The position numbers and the translations under genes are program-made. Of a stretch of DNA of 64,000 nucleotides, positions 7,461 to 14,752 are shown piece by piece (the stretch's first letter is position 1; each line of letters starts with the position of its first letter). The notes under the pieces are model-generated. The model had not been told where the DNA came from and ran no database searches. It worked only from the letters and a program-made list of their open reading frames with translations. Origin of the DNA: Flavobacterium sp. HJJ (lineage in GTDB: Bacteria > Bacteroidota > Bacteroidia > Flavobacteriales > Flavobacteriaceae); the NCBI RefSeq assembly GCF_015351475.1, contig NZ_JADKPR010000025.1, forward strand, positions 1 to 64,000, read 5' to 3'.

Positions 7461-9150
7461 TATAGCCTCTAAACTTTTTCCTCCGGCGGTCTGGATTAAA
7501 GAATATAATGCCAAAATTCTAAAAAGCGATTTTATTTCTGGAATCACGCTTGCCGCGTATGGTATTCCTGTGTCACTTGCCTATGCCACACTCGCGGGAC
7601 TGCCTCCGCAATATGGAATTTATGGTTACCTTATTGGCGGTTTATTTTATGCCCTGCTGGGAACCAGCAGACAGCTTGCTATTGGGCCAACATCGGCAAT
7701 TTCATTATTGATTGGCACAACCATAGCCAAGATGGCACACGGAGATATCCAGCGATGGGCTGATATTGCTTCGCTCACCGCGCTCGTATTTGCAGTAATG
7801 GCAATAGCCGCATATCTACTGCGGCTGAGCGGTATCATCAATTTCATAAGCGAAACTGTTTTGGTTGGTTTCAAAGCCGGAGCAGCCATAACCATAGGTC
7901 TGACACAGCTCCCAAAATTATTTGGTGTAAAAGGCGGTGGTGATAATTTTATTGACCGAATAGTCACTCTTTTCAGCCAATTGCCGTACATGAATACTGC
8001 TGTCTTTATTTTTGGAATAGCTGCAATTATCATTCTTATTCTTGGCGAAAAAATGGCTCCAGGCCGTCCTGTAGCAATTCTGATAGTCATTTTATCGATA
8101 ATACTTATTTCGACTACGACATTAGGAATTCATGGATTTAATACTGTTGGTGCCATCCCCACGGGTCTGCCGGAATTTAATGTGCCTACACTTCAAATCA
8201 AAGATGTCGATGGTGTACTGCCTCTCGCTATGGCCTGCTTTTTATTGTCTTATATCGAAAGTGTTTCGGCAGCGAGAACATTGGCACAAAAAAACGGATA
8301 TGTCATCGATCCCCGTCAGGAGTTACTGGCACTTGGAATTGCTAATGCAGCTGTTGCCTTTGGACAGGGATATCCTGTTGCCGGCGGATTATCACAGTCG
8401 GCAGTAAATGATACTGCTGGTGCCAGAACTCCTTTGTCACTGGTATTTGCTTCAATAACAATTGCGTTCTGTCTGTTGTTTTTAACAGGTTATCTTCAAA
8501 ATTTGCCAACGGTGATTTTAGCATCTATCGTATTGGCGGCTATTAGAGGCCTTTTTGATTTTAAAGAAATACAGCATCTTTACCGAATAAACAAACAGGA
8601 ATTTGGCGTAGCGATGATTGCGTTTATTGGTGTGCTTATTTGGGGAATCCTGACGGGCGTTCTGCTTGCAGCCATAGTAACTTTACTGCTGCTGATAAAA
8701 GCAACTTCAAAACCAACAGTAGCTTTTCTTGGCAGAATTCCCGGCACTAAACGCTACACTGATATTGAAAGGCATCCTGACAATGAAAACCTCGAAGGAA
8801 TACTGATTGTAAGGGTGGAATCATCAATATTCTATTTTAATACCGAATACATCAAGGAATGTATTTGGGAAAAAATCTACAGTGAAGCCAGTAACTTAAA
8901 AACGGTAATTTTAGATCTCAATTCTTCTCCCCGCATTGATATTTCGGGAGCCCGATTCTTAAAGAATCTCTTTATGGATTTGAAAACCATGGATATTTCA
9001 CTAAAAATTGCCGAAGCACGCGCCGAAGTCCGCGACAGTCTTCGCGCTGAGGGCCTAGAAGAGCTTTTGGGACACATCAGCCGTTCAGTTTCGGTGGATG
9101 ATTTGGTAGTTGTTGCTATACAAAACAATAATTTGACTGTCCGCAAATAA
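7453..9150 (+). CDS. SulP/SLC26-family anion transporter with STAS domain
   Basis: Inner-membrane anion transporter or channel of 565 residues (sulfate, bicarbonate or similar). The N-terminal half shows the SulP signature (LPPQYGIYGYLIGGLFYALL then GTSRQLAIGPTSA) and about twelve hydrophobic segments; a cytoplasmic STAS domain spans about 430-560 (ILDLNSSPRIDISGARFL). The ATG at 7453 is inside the PPK2 coding end and overlaps it by eight bases; the frame also contains an upstream ATG at 7423 that would overlap further and is less likely. The coupling suggests polyphosphate metabolism and anion transport are linked; the substrate is unknown. Confidence 0.88.
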   Translation: MTSIASKLFPPAVWIKEYNAKILKSDFISGITLAAYGIPVSLAYATLAGLPPQYGIYGYLIGGLFYALLGTSRQLAIGPTSAISLLIGTTIAKMAHGDIQRWADIASLTALVFAVMAIAAYLLRLSGIINFISETVLVGFKAGAAITIGLTQLPKLFGVKGGGDNFIDRIVTLFSQLPYMNTAVFIFGIAAIIILILGEKMAPGRPVAILIVILSIILISTTTLGIHGFNTVGAIPTGLPEFNVPTLQIKDVDGVLPLAMACFLLSYIESVSAARTLAQKNGYVIDPRQELLALGIANAAVAFGQGYPVAGGLSQSAVNDTAGARTPLSLVFASITIAFCLLFLTGYLQNLPTVILASIVLAAIRGLFDFKEIQHLYRINKQEFGVAMIAFIGVLIWGILTGVLLAAIVTLLLLIKATSKPTVAFLGRIPGTKRYTDIERHPDNENLEGILIVRVESSIFYFNTEYIKECIWEKIYSEASNLKTVILDLNSSPRIDISGARFLKNLFMDLKTMDISLKIAEARAEVRDSLRAEGLEELLGHISRSVSVDDLVVVAIQNNNLTVRK

Positions 9151-9172
9151 TACCATGTTCTTTTTTTCGCCG

Positions 9173-9232
9173 CTGATTACAAAGATTCTCACAGATTTCA
9201 TTACTATTTTTTTAAAAAATCTTTGTAATCAG
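9173..9232 (+). terminator. Long inverted repeat after SulP, probable terminator
   Basis: Perfect 15-base arms CTGATTACAAAGATT (9173-9187) and its complement (9218-9232) enclose a 30-base A/T-rich loop. It starts 22 bases after the SulP stop codon. There is no strong T tract directly after the stem, so it may act as an RNA-stabilising 3' structure rather than a classic terminator. Confidence 0.5.
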
Positions 9233-9387
9233 TGGCTAATTCGATCTGTTAGGTATTAGTTAATGATAGTCATAAACAATAATACAGCACAGAGAATTGT
9301 TAGGCATAATCTACATTGTTTGAATAATGAAAATTAATGTTTCAACGGTTATTCTGGATTCTTCTAAAAAGCACAAATGCTGATTTA

Positions 9388-9470
9388 TAGCCCCGATCGA
9401 AGTGGAAATCCTTTTGTAGAGACGGGTTTCAAACCCGTCTCTACAAAAGATTGCAATGGAAAGCGGGAGG
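9388..9470 (+). ncRNA. Structured repeat element, copy 1 (Flavo-1-like)
   Basis: The element starts TAGCCCCGAT and ends AGCGGGA, with a central perfect 19-bp hairpin (CTTTTGTAGAGACGGG and its complement around one or two loop bases). A second copy lies at 37393-37461. The flanks are nearly identical, and the hairpin stem carries compensatory changes between copies (CTTTTG/CAAAAG here, CTCTTG/CAAGAG there), so the base pairing rather than the sequence is conserved. The flanking words resemble my recollection of the Rfam Flavo-1 motif; that identity is not verified. Confidence 0.55.
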
Positions 9471-9539
9471 AATGTTTATAAAAGTACCTAATGTTTCTGC
9501 TCCTAAAAAAATTAACGTCTTTAAAATGTTATAAAGCAA

Positions 9540-9573
9540 AAAAGCTACAGGTTATGTTCAACCTGTAGCTTTT
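9540..9573. terminator. Strong bidirectional intrinsic terminator
   Basis: AAAAGCTACAGGTT (9540-9553) and its perfect complement (9560-9573) form a 14-bp stem with a six-base loop. T-rich tracts follow on the plus strand, and a shorter one follows on the minus strand. It lies 25 bases downstream of the small leftward peptide gene, whose transcript it would end. Confidence 0.8.
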
Positions 9574-9597
9574 GTTTTTTTAATAATAACAGAAAAT

Positions 9598-9669
9598 TTA
9601 ACTTAATAAACTAGTAACTAAGAATAAGATAAGTAAGCCTATAGCGATGTATTTTGTGTATTTTGACAT
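9598..9669 (-). CDS. Predicted 23-residue single-span membrane peptide
   Basis: A minus-strand ATG at 9667-9669 opens 23 codons ending at TAA 9598-9600. The peptide has a short basic, polar N-terminus (MSKYTKY) and then an unbroken hydrophobic stretch (IAIGLLILFLVTSLLS), the layout of a small inner-membrane protein. A purine-rich A-tract precedes the ATG, and a strong terminator follows 25 bases after the stop. Weak promoter words (TTG about 20 bases before TTCTTTTG, 9702-9709) lie upstream. It may form its own roughly 150-base transcript or be the tail of the leftward SpmA/B-like transcript. I do not recognise a family; a chance frame remains possible. Confidence 0.55.
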   Translation of the reverse strand: MSKYTKYIAIGLLILFLVTSLLS

Positions 9670-9767
9670 TTTTTAATTTTATTAAAGATTTGTAAAGCGT
9701 TCAAAAGAATGAAAAATAAATTAATATTCCAAAGAAAATGTATTTATAAATATTCCATTATTTTTAA

Positions 9768-11207
9768 TCAAAAAAACCAGCTGGCGACAAAAATAGCCGT
9801 AATCACACAAACCACATCCACCAGAAGCATTGTACCCAAAGCGTAACGGGTATTTTTGATATTTACCGAACCAAAATAAACGGCAATTACATAAAAAGTA
9901 CTTTCGGCACTGCACTGAAAAATACTGCTTAATCTGCCAGTCATGGAATCGGCGCCAAAAGTATTCATCGAATCAATCAGAAATCCTCTTGAACCTGCTG
10001 AACTAAATGGTCTGAGCAAAGCTACCGGCAGGGCATCGGTGATTTCTTTGCTTACGCCCATATTCGAAAAAGCAAAAGCAATCCAATCACTGATAATTTC
10101 AAATAAACCGCTGTTTCTAAACAATGAAATCGCTACCAGCATTCCTAAAACATAAGGAAAAATAGTAACTCCGGTTTTAATCCCATTATTTGCTCCTGAA
10201 ACAAAAGCTTCAAAAACGGTGGTTTTCGCTTCTGTAAATTTCTTCTCTTTTATAAATGAAAATACCAAAGTAAAAGCAATAATTCCCACTAAGATTAAAG
10301 CCGAAAGATTAGAGGTAAAGTAATTTTTCCCGATTAAATCCAAGTGGTTTACATACATCAGCAAACCAACAATTGCAGCGATTAATCCCATCAGTACCAC
10401 AACCAGAGAAGCACTTTTGAAATTTATTTTCTGTCTGATTCCAACAATAAGGAATGCGGCAATCGTACCAATAAACGAAGTGATAATGCAAGGCAACATC
10501 ACATCGGCTGGGTTCGTGGCATTTGCTGCCGCGCGATAACCAATGATTGAAGTCGCAATTAATGTCAATCCTGAAGCGTGGAGACACATAAACATAATCT
10601 GTGCATCGCTCGCACGATCTTTTTCGGGATTTATTTCCTGCAGGCTTTCCATCGCCTTTAGTCCAAAAGGCGTTGCGGCGGAGTCCAATCCCAAGAAATT
10701 AGCAGCAAAGTTCAATGTCATATACGAAATAGACGGATGATCTTTTGGGATACTAGGAAACACTTTTACAAACACTGGACTCAATAATTTTGCCAGTTTC
10801 CCGGAAGCGCCGGAAATAATTAAAAGTTCCATCAGTCCGCAGAAGAAGGCCAGATAAGCAATAAGCGGCAAAATTAGATCAAGTAAAGTACTCTTACACG
10901 TTGGCAGTAGACCGTCTGATTTTTGAACTCCGCTGAAGATTTTTACGGTTTTGTTTTTATAAACATAAGTCGTATCAGCATTCAGCGTATCACGATTGAT
11001 AATCATCGTCTGATCCGTTGCTTTCTTGATACTGTCTCTGATAAAAGCAGGAACCTGTTCAATATATTTTTCAGAAATTAAAACAGGATCGTCTTTTTTT
11101 CCGTTCAAAACATAATCTATGGTATACGTATTGGCAGTAAACAGACTGACAACAATAAAGACAATCGATGAAATAAAAATAACTAACCAGAATCTGCTTA
11201 ATACCAT
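9768..11207 (-). CDS. Fused SpmA/SpmB-like nucleoside-recognition (Gate) membrane protein
   Basis: Polytopic inner-membrane protein of 479 residues with two Gate/nucleoside-recognition domains in one chain, each with several hydrophobic helices. Segments such as LNFAANFLGLDSAATPFGLKAM and RPFSSAGSRGFLID are recognisable family landmarks. Annotated homologues are called spore maturation protein because Bacillus has separate SpmA and SpmB, but this lineage does not sporulate. The region from about 30 to 110 is an extracytoplasmic insert between the first helix and the core. Substrate and role are unknown; nucleoside or ion transport is a reasonable guess. Confidence 0.75.
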   Translation of the reverse strand: MVLSRFWLVIFISSIVFIVVSLFTANTYTIDYVLNGKKDDPVLISEKYIEQVPAFIRDSIKKATDQTMIINRDTLNADTTYVYKNKTVKIFSGVQKSDGLLPTCKSTLLDLILPLIAYLAFFCGLMELLIISGASGKLAKLLSPVFVKVFPSIPKDHPSISYMTLNFAANFLGLDSAATPFGLKAMESLQEINPEKDRASDAQIMFMCLHASGLTLIATSIIGYRAAANATNPADVMLPCIITSFIGTIAAFLIVGIRQKINFKSASLVVVLMGLIAAIVGLLMYVNHLDLIGKNYFTSNLSALILVGIIAFTLVFSFIKEKKFTEAKTTVFEAFVSGANNGIKTGVTIFPYVLGMLVAISLFRNSGLFEIISDWIAFAFSNMGVSKEITDALPVALLRPFSSAGSRGFLIDSMNTFGADSMTGRLSSIFQCSAESTFYVIAVYFGSVNIKNTRYALGTMLLVDVVCVITAIFVASWFF

Positions 11208-11255
11208 AATTTATATTTTTTGTAAATATAATAAATCAATCGCAATGAGAAAGGC

Positions 11256-11335
11256 AAAATCAATGGCAATGACAATTGCAAAAATCAATAATAAAACTCA
11301 ATTATTGAAACTGTCATTGAATTTTGTCATTGATA
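11256..11335. repeat. Imperfect inverted repeat upstream of the SpmA/B-like gene
   Basis: TCAATAAT (11285-11292) pairs with ATTATTGA (11301-11308), and CAATGACA (11267-11274) with TGTCATTG (11312-11319), giving a long interrupted stem. CAATG/CATTG words recur at both ends. It lies in the 325-base gap 11208-11532, which otherwise holds no gene that I can see. Confidence 0.5.
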
Positions 11336-11415
11336 TTATTTTTTAAATCTTATTGTCTATTAAACTCTTCATAAATGAAGATGGATTTAGATAAAAAACT
11401 GCTAAAATTAAAAAC

Positions 11416-11429
11416 TGACCGCTCAGTCA
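11416..11429. promoter_or_regulatory. TetR-type operator-like palindrome
   Basis: TGACCGCTCAGTCA reads TGAC-yG-NN-Cr-GTCA on both strands, which is the general form of many TetR-family operators. On the minus strand it follows directly after ATTATTTTG, a near match to the -7 promoter word, and so could control the leftward SpmA/B-like gene. No TetR-family gene occurs in this window. Confidence 0.35.
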
Positions 11430-11532
11430 AAATAATTTTTCTAGAAAACACAGTACTTTGAGTTAGAATATATCTTTTTTGGAAAATAGTGACATTAGTA
11501 ATTTTTACCTTCTCTTAAAGAGCGGAATCAAT

Positions 11533-12603
11533 TTATTCAATACTAATTTTGGTTTCCAGATAATCTTCAAAAGGTTTTACCGCTTCAAAAAGAATTGCTT
11601 TATTAGTGTCATCAATCGGAGAAAAAAACTGTGTTTCGATTTTTACATGATCTTTTTTGAAGGTTCGTTTCCAGTCTCCAATGACTTTTCCGTTTTCGAG
11701 AATAATAGGTTTAAAAATGCCATTGTTCGTAAATGCTTTTGATTGATGTTCCAATGGTATGGAAGCTTCCCTATTTTTGTACGAAATCAAAATCTCATCA
11801 AAAGCCGGCAGAAAATGTACGCTCTCACGAAAGTTATCCGCATTCGGCATATTTATTCCAAACCAGTATTTCTGATTATCTATTTCAACCGAATTCAGTT
11901 CTGATTCAATTAAATTAATCGCCAGCTTTGCAACAGTCTTCGAAAAACCAGACCACCACGAAAAATCAAGCAGAGTCGCCGGTCCGTGGCTTTCAAAATA
12001 CCGCTTTGCTAATTTAGCTAACGCCTCTTCTTTGGTCAAAGCTGATTTGGGTTTTGGAACGCGTTCTTCAAGCAGTGCATAGGTGATTTTTTTGCCTTTC
12101 ATCCTGCCGTTACAAACCAAACCATCCAGTTCTGCATTCATCATAATAATAACGGGAGATAAGTCACCCGAAGCCTTTTGAATATTAAGCTCCTGCATGA
12201 TTTCATCCCGAGTTAGATGATTATTTCCAGCCAAAAGTTTTTCGATAGCCGAGTTAACCTGATCCAGTTTCTTATCATCATAACCGTGCTGTCTGGCCAT
12301 CGAAGCAAAAAGACGTTTAACCACTGGTCCTGAAATATCGAGCATCCAGTAAATATCATCAGCAGAAACAAAATGCCACGTTGGACGAAGAATGTGTGTC
12401 CGTATAATTTTACCTGAATTAACCGCTTCTTCAACTTCTTTTTCAGTCGCGCTGCCTCTAGAACCAACTGCCCATTTTGCCATAGCATAATCCTGCGCCT
12501 GTACTGCACCTAAATGACGTACTATATCCTGAGCTGACTTGTCATTTGTTTTTAAAAGATTTTGAGAAGCAAGCCGATAATTTGCAATTTCGTGATGGGT
12601 CAT
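11533..12603 (-). CDS. HTH_42 (AlkZ/YcaQ-like) winged-helix DNA glycosylase family protein
   Basis: 356-residue member of the HTH_42 superfamily, which includes AlkZ and YcaQ, DNA glycosylases that remove bulky alkyl adducts and unhook crosslinks. The N-terminal motif V-Q-A-Q-D (Q35 and Q37) matches the catalytic Q-phi-Q motif described for AlkZ, and tandem winged-helix segments follow. It lies 12 bp after the 3'-5' exonuclease gene on the same strand, and an O6-alkylguanine methyltransferase gene is immediately upstream, so an alkylation-repair role is favoured. Activity is inferred from the motif and neighbours. Confidence 0.75.
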   Translation of the reverse strand: MTHHEIANYRLASQNLLKTNDKSAQDIVRHLGAVQAQDYAMAKWAVGSRGSATEKEVEEAVNSGKIIRTHILRPTWHFVSADDIYWMLDISGPVVKRLFASMARQHGYDDKKLDQVNSAIEKLLAGNNHLTRDEIMQELNIQKASGDLSPVIIMMNAELDGLVCNGRMKGKKITYALLEERVPKPKSALTKEEALAKLAKRYFESHGPATLLDFSWWSGFSKTVAKLAINLIESELNSVEIDNQKYWFGINMPNADNFRESVHFLPAFDEILISYKNREASIPLEHQSKAFTNNGIFKPIILENGKVIGDWKRTFKKDHVKIETQFFSPIDDTNKAILFEAVKPFEDYLETKISIE

Positions 12604-12615
12604 TTAAAACAAAAA

Positions 12616-13329
12616 TTACACGTGAATAATTTCCTCTTCGATCAATAAATCTTCTCTTCGAAGGCGGAGAAAGATCTGTGCGACAGCAATTGTGTCCTTT
12701 TCGCAGTAAGTGACTATTCGGTCAATGTCTTTTTCAACATAAAAAACATGCCCTACCTGACTGCCGTCGATATCACCTTTGGGAGAAGGAATTCCGAGGA
12801 CTTTACACATTAATTTTAAAGACGTAAAATGTTTGTAATCGCCAAATTTCCACAATTCCAAAGTATCTAAATGCGGAATCTCCCAAGGCTTTTTGCCAAA
12901 TAAATTCAGCTTATCGGGAATTGGAATCTGATTGATGATCATTCGGCGTGCCAGAAACGGAATATCAAATTCTTTGGCATTATGACCGCACAAAATATGC
13001 TGTGGTCCGTTGAAGTGATTATTCAGCAGGTTATTGAAGTCTTTCAAAAGTTTCGGCTCATCGCCAAAAAAAGAAGTTACCCTGAAATTCCGGATATCCC
13101 CTTTAATAACAAAAAAACCAACAGAGATACAGATAATCTTTCCAAACTCAGCCCAGATTCCAGCTCGGTCATAGAATTCTTCTGCAGTAAAATCATCTTT
13201 TCGCTGGTATTGGGTTTTTTGTTCGTACAAAACCTGCATTTCGGAATCCAAAGTATTGAAATTTTCAGTTTCCGGTACAGTTTCGATATCTAGAAAAAGG
13301 ATGTTGTTGAGATTAATTTTTTCGATCAT
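12616..13329 (-). CDS. 3'-5' exonuclease, PolB-exonuclease-like RNase H fold
   Basis: 237-residue DEDD-family nuclease. Exo I is FLDIETVPE near residue 14, Exo II is GHNAKEFDIPFLARRM near residue 115, and Exo III is the tyrosine-containing YCEKDTIAVAQ near residue 208, giving a DEDDy active site. It has no polymerase domain, as in the stand-alone 'predicted 3'-5' exonuclease PolB-like' family. It is followed at 12 bp by the AlkZ-like gene. It probably processes DNA during repair; the substrate is not evident. Confidence 0.82.
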   Translation of the reverse strand: MIEKINLNNILFLDIETVPETENFNTLDSEMQVLYEQKTQYQRKDDFTAEEFYDRAGIWAEFGKIICISVGFFVIKGDIRNFRVTSFFGDEPKLLKDFNNLLNNHFNGPQHILCGHNAKEFDIPFLARRMIINQIPIPDKLNLFGKKPWEIPHLDTLELWKFGDYKHFTSLKLMCKVLGIPSPKGDIDGSQVGHVFYVEKDIDRIVTYCEKDTIAVAQIFLRLRREDLLIEEEIIHV

Positions 13330-13330
13330 T

Positions 13331-13422
13331 TTTTAGACTTTCATTAGACAACTTAGATTTGTAGACTAAAATCTGCAATAGTAAAAATCTAAGATAGTCT
13401 AATTATCTTATAATCTAAAAGT
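13331..13422. repeat. Long imperfect intergenic inverted repeat
   Basis: TTAGACTTTCATTAGAC...CTTAGATTT on the left pairs with AAATCTAAG...GTCTAATTATC...AAAGTCTAA on the right. It is built of repeated TAGAC/GTCTA and ATCTAA words and fills the gap between the exonuclease start and the methyltransferase stop. In minus-strand RNA it would be the 3' structure of the methyltransferase transcript. Confidence 0.55.
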
Positions 13423-13427
13423 CTAAC

Positions 13428-13898
13428 CTAAAATAAACTTTGTTGAGTAGTTGGATTTTCGTGCTCCAAAAGCCATTTTTTTCGCCATAATCCACCTGCA
13501 TAACCTGTAAGCGAACCGTCAGTTCCAATTACCCTGTGACATGGGACTACAATCCAGAGCGGGTTTTTTCCATTTGCGGAAGCCACGGCACGAATCGCTT
13601 TTACGTCTCCTAAAATTTTGGATTGTTCCAGATACGTTCTGGTTTTTCCGTATGGAATTTCCAATAAGGCTTTCCATACTTTTTGTTGGAATTCGGTTCC
13701 TTTTGGATTGAGTTTAAAGTCGAAATCTATTCTTTTGCCTTCGAAATAATCGTTGAGTTGAGTAACAGCTTCTTGTAAAACTTTAGGAATTGTTGAAGAA
13801 ACTGCTCCTTCATCCAAAACAGAAATTTCAGAAATACCATTTTCATTGCCTATAATTTTAGCAATTCCTAAAGGAGTTTTTATGGTGACAATTTGCAT
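13428..13898 (-). CDS. ogt: Methylated-DNA-[protein]-cysteine S-methyltransferase
   Basis: Repairs O6-alkylguanine and O4-alkylthymine by irreversible transfer of the alkyl group to its own cysteine. The 156-residue length is normal for Ogt. The active-site motif IVVPCHRVIG is present, with the upstream recognition helix KVWKALLEIPYGKTRTYLEQ and the C-terminal GYAGGLWRKKWLLEHE. The N-terminal domain is short and RNase H-like, as expected. It lies upstream of the exonuclease and AlkZ-like genes on the same strand, separated by a hairpin. Confidence 0.93.
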   Translation of the reverse strand: MQIVTIKTPLGIAKIIGNENGISEISVLDEGAVSSTIPKVLQEAVTQLNDYFEGKRIDFDFKLNPKGTEFQQKVWKALLEIPYGKTRTYLEQSKILGDVKAIRAVASANGKNPLWIVVPCHRVIGTDGSLTGYAGGLWRKKWLLEHENPTTQQSLF

Positions 13899-13931
13899 AA
13901 ATTAAAATCGTATTTATTTTAAATAATTCCT

Positions 13932-14696
13932 TTACTGATATTCGATTGTGGTAATATTTACTATTTCGTTATCCTTTTTTTCAATTATTTTTACAGGATA
14001 GTCATCAGAATTATATTCGTAATCATAGGTAAAATTATCACCTTTTATATTTTCTTCTAAAACATTGTTTCGTTCCGAATTTATTAATTTTAAGTAGGGT
14101 TTAGGAAAAATTAATTCATAGCTATTTTTTTTGGTATCATAGGATTTATAACTATCACTATAAGAATAATTGTTTACAATATAGATTACTTTAACCAAAT
14201 GCCCTTTTTTGTTATACTTACATTTTCTCGTTTCTAATACTTTTTTATCTTTTACAATTCGGACTTCTTTAAGCTGATTTAATTTATTATAAGTGTAATG
14301 TTCCTCCGTTTGTATGCCGTTTTCAGTCTCTATTAATTTTGTAATTAAGTCATTAGTATATTCAAAACTAAATGTAAACGCTGAAGCTTCAATATCTTTA
14401 TATTTAAAATATTCATAATGAATCTCATTCAATTTGTTATCTTGATATTTAACTGTTTCTTTTTCAATCACATCACCAGCTGGTGAAGTTGTTATTATTG
14501 AAGTAAGTTGTTTGTTTTGATAATTATACTGAATTATTTCTTCGCTATCAACAACATTCTTTATGTAGTCTTTAGAAATTTTTTTGGAAACTTTAATCTG
14601 ATTAGTTATTCGTATCGTATCCAAATTAATTTCTTGACTATACCCATAATTGAAAGTCACAAATATTATAATAAGTAGTAGGTTACTTTTTTTCAT
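13932..14696 (-). CDS. Secreted protein of unknown function with YD-like repeats
   Basis: 254 residues with a clear signal peptide (MKKSNLLLIIIFVTFNYGYSQ). The rest is made of irregular beta-strand units of the kind HYTYNKLNQLKEVRI and CKYNKKGHLVKVIY, which resemble the RHS/YD repeats seen in many Bacteroidota secreted proteins. I see no catalytic motif. The composition is very AT-rich and lysine/tyrosine rich compared with neighbours. Function unknown. Confidence 0.6.
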   Translation of the reverse strand: MKKSNLLLIIIFVTFNYGYSQEINLDTIRITNQIKVSKKISKDYIKNVVDSEEIIQYNYQNKQLTSIITTSPAGDVIEKETVKYQDNKLNEIHYEYFKYKDIEASAFTFSFEYTNDLITKLIETENGIQTEEHYTYNKLNQLKEVRIVKDKKVLETRKCKYNKKGHLVKVIYIVNNYSYSDSYKSYDTKKNSYELIFPKPYLKLINSERNNVLEENIKGDNFTYDYEYNSDDYPVKIIEKKDNEIVNITTIEYQ

Positions 14697-14752
14697 TATT
14701 TTAATATTTTTTGCAACTTTAAATTTGATTTAGGCATAAATGTAGATAAATT

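Noticed and set aside
9768..11207. Sporulation role for the SpmA/SpmB-like protein
   Set aside because: The name comes from Bacillus homologues. Nothing else in the window or in this phylum points to sporulation, so the name is not used functionally.
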